NCBI RefSeq assembly: GCF_900107155.1
Contig: NZ_FNOX01000004.1
Coordinates: 310,001-374,000 of the forward strand
Reading direction: 5' to 3'
Origin: Pseudomonas salomonii
GTDB taxonomy: Bacteria > Pseudomonadota > Gammaproteobacteria > Pseudomonadales > Pseudomonadaceae
Length of the DNA stretch: 64,000 nt
Shown piece by piece: positions 8,674-17,213 of the stretch. A model generated the notes under the pieces. That model made no database searches. It saw only the letters and a program-made list of their open reading frames with translations, and was not told the origin of the DNA. The position numbers and the translations under genes are program-made. The stretch's first letter is position 1. Every line of letters begins with the position of its first letter.

Positions 8674-9601
8674 TGCTCAAAAGTGGGTGTTGATCACTGG
8701 AGGTGCCGGCTTTATCGGCTCGCACCTGGTCGATGCGCTACTCGCCAAGGGCTATGCCGTGCGGGTGCTGGATGACTTGTCCACCGGCAAGCGCAGCAAT
8801 CTGCCGCTGGGTAACCCCCGCGTAGAACTGATTGAAGGCAATGTCGCCAATGCCGAGCTGGTGGCGCAAGCTGCCATTGGCGCCACCGCCGTGGTGCACC
8901 TGGCCGCAGTGGCCTCAGTGCAGGCTTCGGTGGATGATCCGGTGAGCACGCACCAGAGCAATTTCGTCGGCACCCTGAATGTCTGCGAAGCCATGCGCAA
9001 GGCCGGCGTGAAGCGTGTGGTTTTTGCCTCCAGCGCGGCGGTATATGGCAACAACGGCGAGGGCGCTTCGATTGACGAAGAGACCACCAAGGCGCCGCTG
9101 ACGCCTTACGCGTCGGACAAACTGGCGGGTGAGCACTATTTCGATTTCTATCGCCGCCAGCATGGCCTGGAGCCGGTGATTTTCCGTTTCTTCAACATCT
9201 TCGGGCCACGCCAGGATCCGTCATCGCCGTATTCCGGCGTGATCAGTATCTTCAGCGAACGCGTGCAGCAGGGTGTGCCGATCAGCGTGTTTGGCGACGG
9301 CGAGCAAACCCGGGATTTCATGTACGTGGAAGACCTGGTGGATGTGCTGGTCCAGGCCATCGAAGCGCCCGAAGCGCCACTGGGCGCGATCAACGTGGGA
9401 TGGAACCGCACGACCACGCTCAAGCAGGTGTTGCACGCGCTGGAAGAAGTGGTGGGGCGGTTGCCGGTGATTACTTACGGGCCGGCGCGCTCGGGGGATA
9501 TCCGTCATTCGCGGGCGAATAACCAGCGCTTGTTGGCGAGCTTTGCGCTGCCTGAGCCTACGCCACTGAAGGTCGGCCTGGAGCGGCTCCTAAAGGCTTG
9601 A
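8666..9601 (+). CDS. NAD-dependent sugar-nucleotide epimerase/dehydratase
   Basis: A 311-residue extended short-chain dehydrogenase of the UDP-sugar epimerase type. It has the NAD-binding motif TGGAGFIG at residues 11-18, a DDLSTGKRSNL segment typical of UDP-hexose 4-epimerases, SSAAVYG for the catalytic Ser/Thr, and Y148-xxx-K152. It is not the ADP-heptose epimerase HldD by appearance. Coupling to hldE through an 8-base overlap, and the core-transferase genes nearby, suggest it supplies an amino sugar or hexose for the LPS core; the substrate is inferred only. The ATG at 8666 lies inside the end of hldE; a longer upstream reading would translate hldE out of frame. Confidence 0.85.
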   Translation: MSNAQKWVLITGGAGFIGSHLVDALLAKGYAVRVLDDLSTGKRSNLPLGNPRVELIEGNVANAELVAQAAIGATAVVHLAAVASVQASVDDPVSTHQSNFVGTLNVCEAMRKAGVKRVVFASSAAVYGNNGEGASIDEETTKAPLTPYASDKLAGEHYFDFYRRQHGLEPVIFRFFNIFGPRQDPSSPYSGVISIFSERVQQGVPISVFGDGEQTRDFMYVEDLVDVLVQAIEAPEAPLGAINVGWNRTTTLKQVLHALEEVVGRLPVITYGPARSGDIRHSRANNQRLLASFALPEPTPLKVGLERLLKA

Positions 9602-9609
9602 TGCATTCC

Positions 9610-9638
9610 AATGTGGGAGCGGGCTTGCTCCCACATTT
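9610..9638. repeat. Short REP palindrome
   Basis: AATGTGGGAGC, a short loop, then GCTCCCACATT: a compact single REP hairpin between the convergent epimerase and DUF genes. It may act as a weak bidirectional transcript end, though no T-run follows. Confidence 0.75.
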
Positions 9639-9673
9639 GGATCGCAGCACGGCAGCCCAATAAGTAGGTGCCT

Positions 9674-10633
9674 TTAGCCTTTGGCCTTCTTCTTCGGCAC
9701 GATCTTGCGCAGCACCCGCTGCGCCAATCGCTTCAACTTCGACTCCTTCTCAGGCTCCGCCAAGCCTTGCTGACGCAGCCAATCCTTCCAGCGAATGCGC
9801 TCATCGCGCACCAGCCAGCCTTCCTGCTGGGCGAAGCTTTCCGCCAGGTATAAGCCGCGTGTGCTGGCCGGATACAGCTGGTCTTTCTTCACGGTGTACA
9901 GCTCGGCCAGCGGCTGGCCATCCTTCAACGGCATCAGGTACAGGTCGGGTCGCTGACGGTCCAGGCGCGCCACGAGTTGGTCGCCTTCGAGGCGTTCATC
10001 CACATGGAACAGGCTCAAGGACTTGGCTTCCTTGGGGACTTCCAGGCGCAAGTCATAAATCAATTGCAACGACGCGGTCGGCAAATGCACATACGCCCGT
10101 GGGCGCTCGATCAATTGCATGGTGGCGCAGCGCACCGGGCGGGCGGCGCCGGACAGCGGGCTCAAGCGAAACGGCAGGGCTTCACGGTAATGCAGGGCGG
10201 CGGAGTAGGGCGCGGGCAGCCAGGTGTCATTAAAGCGCCCGCCCAGCCAGCCTTCGGGTGTCTCCAGCAGGCATTCTTCGGCAATTTCCTGGATGGCGGT
10301 GTGCAATGGCAGGTTCAGTTCGTGGGCGGGTACGTAGCCGGAGATCAGCTTGAGCACTACGTCGCCACGGTCCTGGCGGCGCTGGCGTACCAGCACCCAG
10401 TAATCCTTGTTCTGCCAATGCAGGGTCAGGCGCACCGACACGCCGAGGTTGGCCAATTCCAGGGCGAAACGTTCAGAGTCTGCCACCTCCACCGGTTTGC
10501 GCCGTTGCAGGGTCTGGGCGAAGTTGAGCGGCATGCCCACGCTCTGGTAACTCAGGCCTTCGGGGGTGGCTTCGACGTGCAGCGGCAGTGTCTTGAAGTT
10601 GCTGGGGTTTTTTCTAATCAGCGTTCGCGGCAT
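9674..10633 (-). CDS. Conserved Pseudomonas protein with degenerate Nudix-like motif
   Basis: A 319-residue soluble protein. Orthologues are, from memory, often labelled metal ABC transporter ATPase, but no Walker A, Walker B or ABC signature is present, so that name is not supported. Residues around 100-130 hold EIAEECLL with an upstream GYVPAHE, reminiscent of a Nudix box (REUxEExGU) with altered spacing and the Gly replaced. The C-terminal 30 residues are strongly basic (KKKAKG end). The ATG at 10633 has an AGGAG site 5-6 bases upstream; a longer 14-residue extension is ignored. It is the last gene of a three-gene minus-strand operon with an aldo/keto reductase and an FAD oxidoreductase. 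Function unknown. Confidence 0.8.
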   Translation of the reverse strand: MPRTLIRKNPSNFKTLPLHVEATPEGLSYQSVGMPLNFAQTLQRRKPVEVADSERFALELANLGVSVRLTLHWQNKDYWVLVRQRRQDRGDVVLKLISGYVPAHELNLPLHTAIQEIAEECLLETPEGWLGGRFNDTWLPAPYSAALHYREALPFRLSPLSGAARPVRCATMQLIERPRAYVHLPTASLQLIYDLRLEVPKEAKSLSLFHVDERLEGDQLVARLDRQRPDLYLMPLKDGQPLAELYTVKKDQLYPASTRGLYLAESFAQQEGWLVRDERIRWKDWLRQQGLAEPEKESKLKRLAQRVLRKIVPKKKAKG

Positions 10634-10674
10634 GTCGGCTCCTTCTTGCGACGGGGTCGGCCGCGTGGGCGGCA

Positions 10675-11487
10675 TCAGAGTTGACGAATGACTTGGGCAG
10701 CGGTCGCCACGTTGTGGGCCAGGTGCAGCGGGTTAATGGTCCCGACAATAGCACTGGCGACACCCGTTTGCGCAAACAACAGCATGAAACTGGCGCGAAT
10801 TGGATCCATTCCTGGCTCAAGACACACGTGGCCGCTGGCCAGGGCCTTTTTCACCAGGATGCCTTTGCCGTGGGCGGCGGCGTAATCGATCACGGCTTTC
10901 TCGGCCTGTTCATTCAGATTGTAGGTGACCATCGCGCAATCACCTTGTTCCAGAGCCTTCACGCCACCGTCGACGGTTTTGCCGGAGAAGCCGAAACCAC
11001 GGATCTTGCCCTCTTTTTTCAGCTGCGCCAGGGTCTCATACACCTCGCAATCGTTGAGGATATGCAAGTCATTGCCATCAGAGTGCACCAGCACCAGGTC
11101 GATGAAATCCGTTTCAAGTCGTTTCAAGCTGCGCTCGATGGACATCCGTGTATGCGCGGCACTGAAATCGTGATGGGACACGCCGTCGGCAAACTCTTCG
11201 CCGACCTTGCTGACAATCACCCAATCGTTGCGCTGACCGCGCAACAGCGGCCCCAGGCGTTCCTCACTGCGGCCGTAAGCCGGCGCGGTGTCGATCAGGT
11301 TGATGCCCAGCTGCCGGGCCTGGCGCAGCAACATCCGGGCTTCGTCATCATTGGGGATCTGAAAACCGTTGGGGTATTTCACCCCTTGATCACGGCCCAG
11401 CTTGACGGTGCCCAGGCCCAGCGGCGAAACCAGCAGGCCGGTGCTGCCCAGCGGGCGATGCAGGTCGTGCAGGGTTGGCAGGCTCAT
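10675..11487 (-). CDS. Aldo/keto reductase
   Basis: A 270-residue NADPH-dependent aldo/keto reductase of TIM-barrel fold. The catalytic tetrad can be followed: D and Y in INLIDTAPAYGRSEERLG, K in WVIVSKVGEEF, and H in DLVLVHSDGND. The C-terminal nucleotide-binding part ends with SAIVGTINPLHLAHNV. Its start overlaps the end of the FAD oxidoreductase by 4 bases, and the degenerate Nudix-like gene follows after about 40 bases, so the three are probably one transcript. The physiological carbonyl substrate is unknown; the conserved partnership argues for a dedicated reaction and not general detoxification, but this is inference. Confidence 0.9.
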   Translation of the reverse strand: MSLPTLHDLHRPLGSTGLLVSPLGLGTVKLGRDQGVKYPNGFQIPNDDEARMLLRQARQLGINLIDTAPAYGRSEERLGPLLRGQRNDWVIVSKVGEEFADGVSHHDFSAAHTRMSIERSLKRLETDFIDLVLVHSDGNDLHILNDCEVYETLAQLKKEGKIRGFGFSGKTVDGGVKALEQGDCAMVTYNLNEQAEKAVIDYAAAHGKGILVKKALASGHVCLEPGMDPIRASFMLLFAQTGVASAIVGTINPLHLAHNVATAAQVIRQL

Positions 11488-12659
11488 GGCAACAGTTGCT
11501 CCCAGGCAGGCTGGCCGAGGGCCGGTTTTGGAAATTCAGGCAGCGCGTCGCTGGCGCTTGGGCGGATGCCGTCGCGTTCGAGGGCGTTGATTACGCGATC
11601 GGCGAAGTCCGGCGCCAACGCCAGTTTGGTCGGCCAGCCCACCAGCAGGCGGTCCTGCTCGGCGAGGAAGGCGTTGTCGGGGCGGCTCAGGCCCGATTGC
11701 AGCGGCTCGGCCCGCTCGACGCGCAGGGTGGCCCATTGGGTCTGGCTCATGTCGATCCACGGCAGTAACTGCCCCAGCTCTTTTTGCGCAGTGGCGATCT
11801 GCTCTTGTGGTGTGCGGGCCACGCCATCCGCCTCGGCGATATCGCCGCCCATGTACCATACCCAATTGCCGTCGGCAGCCGGGTGAGTGGTGATGGTGAG
11901 GCGCGGCTTGGTGCCGCCGCCCAGGCAGTGCGCATACAGCGGCTTGAGGCCCGGGCCTTTGGCGATGATCATATGCAGTGGCCGGGTTTGCATGGCCGGC
12001 TGGCTCAGGCCCAGCGCGCTGAGCAGGTCAGCCGTGCCGCCACCGGCACTCAGCACGATGCGCTGGGCGCGGATCTCGCGGCCATCGACCTTCAGGCCCA
12101 CCAGCGTGTCGCCTTCCAGCAGCGGTTCGATGTGTTGCCCGGCGAGCAAGCCGTCGCCGGCCAGCTGCGCCAGGCGTTCGATCAGGCTGGGCACATCGAT
12201 GACCAGTTCGGCCAGGCGATAGACCTTGCCCTTGAAGCGCCGGTCTTGCAGGGCAGGCGGCAATTCGTCACCTTTTACCTGATCGACGCGGCCACGCACG
12301 GCTTTACTGGCGAAGAAGCTGGTGAGGTTGCCGGCGATCGTGCCGGGCGACCACAGGTAATGGGCTTCTGAGAGCAAGCGCACGCCGGTCAGGTCCAGCT
12401 CGCCGTTACCCGCCAGGGCTTCGCGCCAGCGGCGCGGCATGTCGGCAATGGCTTCGGACGCACCGGTGAGGGCGCCGTGCAGGGCGTATTTCGCGCCGCC
12501 GTGGATGATCCCCTGGGACTTCACGCTTTGCCCGCCGCCCAAGGTAGCGCTTTCCACCACCACCGTGGAAAACCCCTGGCGGCGCAGGCGTGCGTTAAGC
12601 CAGAGGCCGGCAACCCCGGCGCCGACAATCAGAACGTCGGTGGAAATAACGGATGGCAT
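11484..12659 (-). CDS. FAD-dependent oxidoreductase (DAO family)
   Basis: A 391-residue flavoprotein of the D-amino-acid-oxidase/glycerol-3-phosphate-dehydrogenase fold. The dinucleotide-binding motif GAGVAGLW sits at residues 13-20 in an otherwise standard VLIVGAG strand, followed by VVVESATLGGGQSVKSQG. A C-terminal LLVGWPTKLALAP and FADRVI segment completes the FAD site. The first residues are not a signal peptide, so it is cytoplasmic. It is the first gene of the three-gene operon running to 9674; the leader between it and the SMR pump gene is about 55 bases. The substrate is not identifiable; glycine, glycerol-phosphate or hydroxy-acid oxidation are all possible for this fold. Confidence 0.88.
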   Translation of the reverse strand: MPSVISTDVLIVGAGVAGLWLNARLRRQGFSTVVVESATLGGGQSVKSQGIIHGGAKYALHGALTGASEAIADMPRRWREALAGNGELDLTGVRLLSEAHYLWSPGTIAGNLTSFFASKAVRGRVDQVKGDELPPALQDRRFKGKVYRLAELVIDVPSLIERLAQLAGDGLLAGQHIEPLLEGDTLVGLKVDGREIRAQRIVLSAGGGTADLLSALGLSQPAMQTRPLHMIIAKGPGLKPLYAHCLGGGTKPRLTITTHPAADGNWVWYMGGDIAEADGVARTPQEQIATAQKELGQLLPWIDMSQTQWATLRVERAEPLQSGLSRPDNAFLAEQDRLLVGWPTKLALAPDFADRVINALERDGIRPSASDALPEFPKPALGQPAWEQLLP

Positions 12660-12714
12660 CGGCGACCTCAGTGTTCAAGACAAGAGGCGCAGTATACAGG
12701 CTGTTACGTGGCGG

Positions 12715-13050
12715 TCAGTGCCCGGCGGTTTTCGAGAACAGCTGAATCACCACCACGCCCAGCACAATCAGGCCCATGCCCAGCATTGCCGGTACATCCA
12801 GCTTCTGCCCGTAGATAAACAGCGCGGCGATACTGACCATTACAATGCCCAACCCGGCCCAGACCGCGTAGGCAATGCCCACCGGCACCGTGCGCACCAC
12901 CAGCGTGAGCATCCAGAAGGCCACGCCATACCCCACAATCATCAGCAGCAGCGGGATGGGTGTGCTCAAGCCTTTGACGGCTTTCATGGAAACGGTGGCG
13001 ATCACTTCCGAGCAGATGGCAATGGCCAGGTAAACGTAGGCAACATTCAT
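12715..13050 (-). CDS. Small multidrug resistance (SMR) efflux protein
   Basis: A 111-residue, four-helix proton-coupled exporter. The essential membrane glutamate is E15 in AICSEVIATVSMKA, and the family motif GIAYAVWAGLGIV lies in helix 3. SMR proteins work as antiparallel dimers and export cationic drugs, guanidinium or polyamines; the subtype cannot be fixed by eye, though the sequence is EmrE/QacE-like. It is transcribed divergently from a LysR-type regulator about 100 bases away, the usual arrangement for a regulated efflux gene. It lies 55 bases before the FAD oxidoreductase on the same strand and might be co-transcribed with it. Confidence 0.92.
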   Translation of the reverse strand: MNVAYVYLAIAICSEVIATVSMKAVKGLSTPIPLLLMIVGYGVAFWMLTLVVRTVPVGIAYAVWAGLGIVMVSIAALFIYGQKLDVPAMLGMGLIVLGVVVIQLFSKTAGH

Positions 13051-13111
13051 GGTGAATCCTCGGTGTGATACGGGCTTGATTAGGTCCGCATTTTAACCCT
13101 TCGCGAGATGA

Positions 13112-13130
13112 GATAAAGTCATTACCTATC
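13112..13130. promoter_or_regulatory. Possible LysR-type operator dyad
   Basis: GATA, 11 bases, TATC forms a short dyad in the middle of the 102-base divergent region between the SMR gene and the LysR-type gene. LTTR sites are short interrupted dyads (T-N11-A), so position and shape fit, but the match is not exact. Confidence 0.3.
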
Positions 13131-13152
13131 CGATTTAAAGATGGGTTGAGTC

Positions 13153-14043
13153 ATGAGTGTGCAATGGAACCTGGAACAGATGCGCCTGTTTGTCAGCGTC
13201 GCCGAGCAGCGCTCGTTTTCGGCAGTGGCACGCGGCCAGCGCAAGGCGCAATCCGCAGTGAGCAACGGGATCGCCCTGCTGGAAGCGGACTTGGGTTTGA
13301 GCCTGTTCGAACGCAGCAGCGGCCGTCAGCCACGCCTGACCGAAGCCGGCAGTGTGTTGCTGGAAGAGGCCCGCGAGGTGCTGCGCCAATGTGAGCGCCT
13401 CAATGGACGGGCGTTGTCACTGACCCGTGGTGAAGAAGCCTGCCTGCGCCTGGCCCAGGATGAAGCCATGCTGTTCCAGCCGGTGCTCGACAGCCTTGAG
13501 GCGCTGGCCCGGCAATACCCGCTGCTGGAAGTGCAACTGTCCAGCGCCGCGCAAGGTGATGTGGCGCGCAAGCTGGTGGAGCGCAAGGCCGACCTGGGCC
13601 TGTTGTTCTATCACGACCAGATCCCCGAAGCGCTTGAGCGGCGGGTGGTGGGCAGTGTGGAAATGGTCACGGTGTGCGGTGTGAATCATCCGCTGGCCCA
13701 GGACAACTACGTGACCTGCCAGCGCCTGGCGCAGTTTCGCCAATTGCTGATGTCGACCCAGACCAGCGTGTACCCCGGCAGCGAAGCCGCGAGCCCCTTG
13801 GTGTGGCGTGCCGACAGCTTCTACGTATTGGCCGAATGGCTGATGAGTGGCCTGGGCTGGGCCTGGCTGCCTCGGCATATCGTGCAGTACCCGGCCTATC
13901 AACAGCAGATGGTCGAGCTGGACAGCGAATGGACGCCGCCGGCGCTGGTAGTGGAGTTGGTCTGGCGCCGCGATGAGCATCTGGGCCCGGCCGCGCGCTT
14001 CCTGACCGAGCGATTTGCCGAGTGCTTGCAGGCGATCGACTGA
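13153..14043 (+). CDS. LysR-family transcriptional regulator
   Basis: A 296-residue LysR-type regulator. The N-terminal winged helix-turn-helix is clear (MRLFVSVAEQRSFSAVARG through LFERSSGRQPRLTEAG), followed by the dimerisation helix and a periplasmic-binding-like effector domain from about residue 90. LTTRs usually control a divergent neighbour, here the SMR pump and possibly the redox operon behind it. The ATG at 13153 has weak upstream purines (GATGGGTTGAG). The gene ends 23 bases before the waaA start. The effector is unknown. Confidence 0.92.
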   Translation: MSVQWNLEQMRLFVSVAEQRSFSAVARGQRKAQSAVSNGIALLEADLGLSLFERSSGRQPRLTEAGSVLLEEAREVLRQCERLNGRALSLTRGEEACLRLAQDEAMLFQPVLDSLEALARQYPLLEVQLSSAAQGDVARKLVERKADLGLLFYHDQIPEALERRVVGSVEMVTVCGVNHPLAQDNYVTCQRLAQFRQLLMSTQTSVYPGSEAASPLVWRADSFYVLAEWLMSGLGWAWLPRHIVQYPAYQQQMVELDSEWTPPALVVELVWRRDEHLGPAARFLTERFAECLQAID

Positions 14044-14066
14044 AAAAGCCGATAAACTCCGCCGCC

Positions 14067-15344
14067 ATGAATAGAACTCTCTACAGCTGTCTGTTTTACC
14101 TGGCGCTGCCGTTGGTGGCTTTACGTCTGTGGCTGCGTGCGCGCAAGGCGCCGGCGTATGCAAAACGTATCGGCGAGCGGTTTTCCTATGGCTTGCCGGT
14201 GGTGCAACCGGGGGGGATCTGGGTGCATGCGGTGTCGGTGGGCGAAAGCATTGCCGCCGCACCGATGATTCGCGGGCTGATGGAGCGCCACCCGACGCTG
14301 CCGATCACCGTCACCTGCATGACGCCCACCGGCTCGGAGCGTATCCGGGCGCTGTTCGCCAATGAACCGCGCATTCAGCACTGCTACTTGCCCTATGACT
14401 TGCCTTGCGCCGCCAAGCGGTTTCTTGATCGTGTACAGCCCAGGCTCGCTGTGATCATGGAAACCGAGCTGTGGCCCAACCACATCCATGCCTGCGCTCA
14501 ACGCGGTATTCCGGTAGCGCTGGCCAATGCGCGGCTGTCGGCACGTTCGGCCAAAGGTTATGCGCGCTTCACCAAGCTGACCACGCCGATGTTGGCCGAG
14601 ATGAGCCTGTTTGCGGTGCAGACACACACCGAAGCCCAGCGCTTTCTAAGCCTGGGTGCGCGGCCGGAAACCGTCGAAGTCACCGGCTCGATCAAGTTCG
14701 ACCTGACCATCGACCCTCAGTTACCGGTACGCGCCGCCGCCTTGCGCGAGCAATGGGGCGCCACCGAGCGCCCGGTGTGGATCGCCGCCAGCACCCACGA
14801 AGGCGAGGATGAAGTGGTGCTCGCCGCCCATCGCCAACTGCTGGAAAGCTACCCCAATGCGCTGCTGATTCTGGTGCCGCGTCATCAGGAGCGCTTCGGC
14901 CCGATGTTCGAGTTGTGCGGGCAACAAGGCTTTGCCACGGTGCGCCGCTCCAGCGCTGAGCCGGTGACGGCGCAGACCTCCGTGCTGCTCGGCGACACCA
15001 TGGGCGAGCTGCTGTTCCTTTATGCGCTGGCCGACAGCGCCTTCGTTGGCGGCAGCCTGGTGCCCACCGGCGGTCACAACCCACTGGAGCCGGCGGCGCT
15101 GGCCAAGCCTGTGATCATGGGGCCGCACCTGTTCAACTTCCTCGAAATCAGCGCGATGATGCGTGAAGCCGGGGCGTTGCGTGAGGTGGATGATGCGCAA
15201 GGATTGGCCGAAGCTGTGCGGCAGTTGTTCGAACTGCCGCAGGATGCGCGCAAGATGGCAGAGGCGGGATTGAAGGTGATGCAGGCCAACCAGGGCGCGC
15301 TGAAACGCTTGCTGGATGGTTTGGACAAACTGCTCAATCACTGA
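14067..15344 (+). CDS. waaA: 3-deoxy-D-manno-octulosonic acid (Kdo) transferase
   Basis: A 425-residue GT30 enzyme that adds Kdo to the lipid A precursor at the cytoplasmic face of the inner membrane; essential in most Gram-negatives. A single N-terminal membrane anchor (YSCLFYLALPLVALRLWL) is followed by the family motif HAVSVGES around residues 52-59, with the catalytic Glu. METELWPN, SIKFDL and the C-terminal PTGGHNPLEPAAL with LFNF are also typical. The ATG at 14067 gives the usual length; an in-frame start 15 codons upstream would lie within the LysR gene. A run of seven G lies at 14210-14216. A REP pair follows and tolC converges. Confidence 0.95.
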   Translation: MNRTLYSCLFYLALPLVALRLWLRARKAPAYAKRIGERFSYGLPVVQPGGIWVHAVSVGESIAAAPMIRGLMERHPTLPITVTCMTPTGSERIRALFANEPRIQHCYLPYDLPCAAKRFLDRVQPRLAVIMETELWPNHIHACAQRGIPVALANARLSARSAKGYARFTKLTTPMLAEMSLFAVQTHTEAQRFLSLGARPETVEVTGSIKFDLTIDPQLPVRAAALREQWGATERPVWIAASTHEGEDEVVLAAHRQLLESYPNALLILVPRHQERFGPMFELCGQQGFATVRRSSAEPVTAQTSVLLGDTMGELLFLYALADSAFVGGSLVPTGGHNPLEPAALAKPVIMGPHLFNFLEISAMMREAGALREVDDAQGLAEAVRQLFELPQDARKMAEAGLKVMQANQGALKRLLDGLDKLLNH

Positions 15345-15360
15345 ACCAACACGGACCAAA

Positions 15361-15468
15361 ATGTGGGAGCTGGCTTGCCTGCGATAGCATCAACTGGGCA
15401 TGTCTGATGTACCGAGTTGCCTGCATCGCAGGCAAGCTGGCTCCCACACAAGCCAGCTCCCACATTGG
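15361..15468. repeat. REP cluster, GGGAGCTGGCTTGCCTGCGAT class
   Basis: Three REP arms of a second sequence class lie between the convergent waaA and tolC stops: a forward GTGGGAGCTGGCTTGCCTGC, its inverted copy about 70 bases later, and an additional half arm (GCCAGCTCCCACATT) directly after. The extra half arm makes this an uneven cluster. Confidence 0.88.
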
Positions 15469-15481
15469 TTTTGCTGTGTTG

Positions 15482-16921
15482 TTAATACCCGGGGCGGGCT
15501 TTGAGCTGCTCGGCGGCGGCCTTGGCCAGATCCGGCGGCAGGAAATCCTTGTCCGGGTTGTAATCAGCCTTGAGGTAGCGCGTCAGGTCCTGCAAATCCC
15601 CTGGGCTGAGGGTTCCCGCCGCCTGCTTCAAGCGCAGGTTGTCGAGAATGTAGTCGTAGCGGCTGTTGTTGTAGTTGCGCACCGACGAGTACAGCTGGCG
15701 CTGCGAGTCCAGCACATCGACGATATTGCGCGTACCCACCTGATAACCGATTTCCGTGGCTTCCACCGCGCTCTGGTTGGAGATGATTGACTGGCGGCGC
15801 GCCTGTACCTGCTCCACATCGGTGTTCACCGCGCGGTGCAGGTTGCGGGTGTTTTCCACCACCTGACGGCGCAGGCCTTCGCGTTGCTGTTCGGTCTGGT
15901 CGAGGCGTGAATAGGATTCGCGCACCTGCGAGCTGGTCAAACCGCCGCTGTAGATCGGGATATTCAGGCGCAGGCCGATGGTGCGCTGGGACACATCACC
16001 GCCGTACGGCACGGGCAACTGGTTCGGGTTGCTGAAACCCAGCGCGTCGTTGTCGCCTTTCTCGTATTGCGCCACGGCGTCGAGGGTCGGCAGGTGGCCG
16101 GCCTTGCGCTGGCGCAGGGTTTCTTCGGCTGCGGTCACGGCGTAGTTGCTGGCCAGCAAGTTCAGGTTCTGGCGGCCGGCGGTTTCAACCCAGGACTTGG
16201 CGTCGTTCGGCGCCGGTGGCAGCACCGGCAGCGTGTGCACGATGCCTTGGATCGCATTGTACTGACGGTTGGTCAGGGTGATCAGCGCTTCAAAGGCGTC
16301 GTCCACCTGGCGCTGGGCGACGATGCGGTTGGCGCGGGCGGTGTCGTAGCTGGCCTGGGATTGCAGCACGTCGGTCTTGTCCGACAGGCCTACATCAAAG
16401 CGTTCGTTGGACTGGTCGAGCTGGCGCTTGAAGGCGTTTTCTTCGGCCTTGGTCGAGGCCAGGTTGTCCTGGGCGCGCAGCACGGCAAAGTAGCTTTCGG
16501 CGCTTTGCAGGATCAGGTTCTGTTCGGTGGCCGAGAGTTGCAGCGCGGCCTGCTCGTTAACCGCTTCGGCGGCTTGCAGCTGGAACCAGCGATCAGCGCG
16601 GAACAGCGGCTGGCTCAAGGTTGCGCGCCAGGAATGCGCGTCACGGTTGACGGTGGCTGCCGGCTGGTCGATCTGGGTGCGCACGTTATTGCTGTCGGCA
16701 CCAGCCGACAGGTTCGGCAGCAAGCCGGCGCGGGCCTGGGGCACCACTTCTTTTTGCGCGCCGTATTGCGCACGGGCGGCGGCCAGGTCGGCGTTGTTGT
16801 TCACCGCTTCCTGGTAGACGCTGACCAAGTCGGTTTTGGCGGACAAGGGCGCTTCAGCTGCCCAGACCATTCCATTGGTCGCACAAGACACGGCAAGAGC
16901 CAGTGAGAGTTTGCGCAGCAT
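15482..16921 (-). CDS. tolC: TolC-family outer membrane efflux protein
   Basis: A 479-residue outer-membrane channel of the TolC family that pairs with inner-membrane pumps or type I secretion systems. Residues 1 to about 22 are a signal peptide ending ...VWAAEA. Two internally repeated OEP segments follow: DLVSVYQEAVNNNADLAAARAQ near the start and AAEETLRQRKAGHLPTLDAVAQ in the second half, with the long helices rich in Ala and Gln. The name TolC (not an OprM-type) rests on the lack of a lipobox Cys and on genomic order near nudF-cpdA-parE, as in E. coli. No pump genes adjoin it, consistent with a shared channel. The 450 bases upstream hold the thiC leader. Confidence 0.92.
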   Translation of the reverse strand: MLRKLSLALAVSCATNGMVWAAEAPLSAKTDLVSVYQEAVNNNADLAAARAQYGAQKEVVPQARAGLLPNLSAGADSNNVRTQIDQPAATVNRDAHSWRATLSQPLFRADRWFQLQAAEAVNEQAALQLSATEQNLILQSAESYFAVLRAQDNLASTKAEENAFKRQLDQSNERFDVGLSDKTDVLQSQASYDTARANRIVAQRQVDDAFEALITLTNRQYNAIQGIVHTLPVLPPAPNDAKSWVETAGRQNLNLLASNYAVTAAEETLRQRKAGHLPTLDAVAQYEKGDNDALGFSNPNQLPVPYGGDVSQRTIGLRLNIPIYSGGLTSSQVRESYSRLDQTEQQREGLRRQVVENTRNLHRAVNTDVEQVQARRQSIISNQSAVEATEIGYQVGTRNIVDVLDSQRQLYSSVRNYNNSRYDYILDNLRLKQAAGTLSPGDLQDLTRYLKADYNPDKDFLPPDLAKAAAEQLKARPGY

Positions 16922-17082
16922 GAGGCGATCCCTAGTGTGAATATTACGGCTGTAATTAAGCGCCCAAGGCTAAGGCTGGCCATTCCTGGCGTCAAGCATT
17001 GTGACGACGCCCGAGTGTAGTGGCGCTGACCCCGCGCAACAATCCCGCAATCACGCCATTCATCACGCTGAATACACGGCTA

Positions 17083-17113
17083 TTGGCAATTTGCCCACGC
17101 CATGGTCTAGACT
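17083..17113 (+). promoter_or_regulatory. Candidate thiC promoter
   Basis: TTGGCA (-35, 5 of 6) at 17083-17088 and TAGACT (4 of 6) at 17108-17113 lie just upstream of the TPP aptamer, so transcription would begin about where the riboswitch starts. The 19-base spacer is long, which weakens the call. Confidence 0.35.
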
Positions 17114-17120
17114 GGCCGCG

Positions 17121-17213
17121 TTCTTGTCGGGGTGCCTTGTTGGAAGGCTGAGATCGGTAAATACCGGATCCCGTTGAACCTGATCAGGTTAACGCCTGCG
17201 TAGGGAACAAGAT
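17121..17213 (+). ncRNA. TPP riboswitch (THI element)
   Basis: The conserved thi-box sequences are present in order: GGGGTGCC, GGCTGAGA, TTGAACCTGATCAGGTTAA and CTGCGTAGGGAACAAG, with CTTGT/ACAAG closing helix P1. It senses thiamine pyrophosphate. The next 158 bases before thiC form the expression platform. They contain a GTTCGA/TCGAAC hairpin at 17258-17272 without a T-run, so control may be at translation of the GGAGAG site, not by an obvious intrinsic terminator. Confidence 0.96.

Noticed and set aside
14210..14216. Run of seven G in waaA as a phase-variation tract
   Set aside because: waaA is usually essential, so frame switching would be lethal. Seven G is within chance range in this GC-rich sequence.
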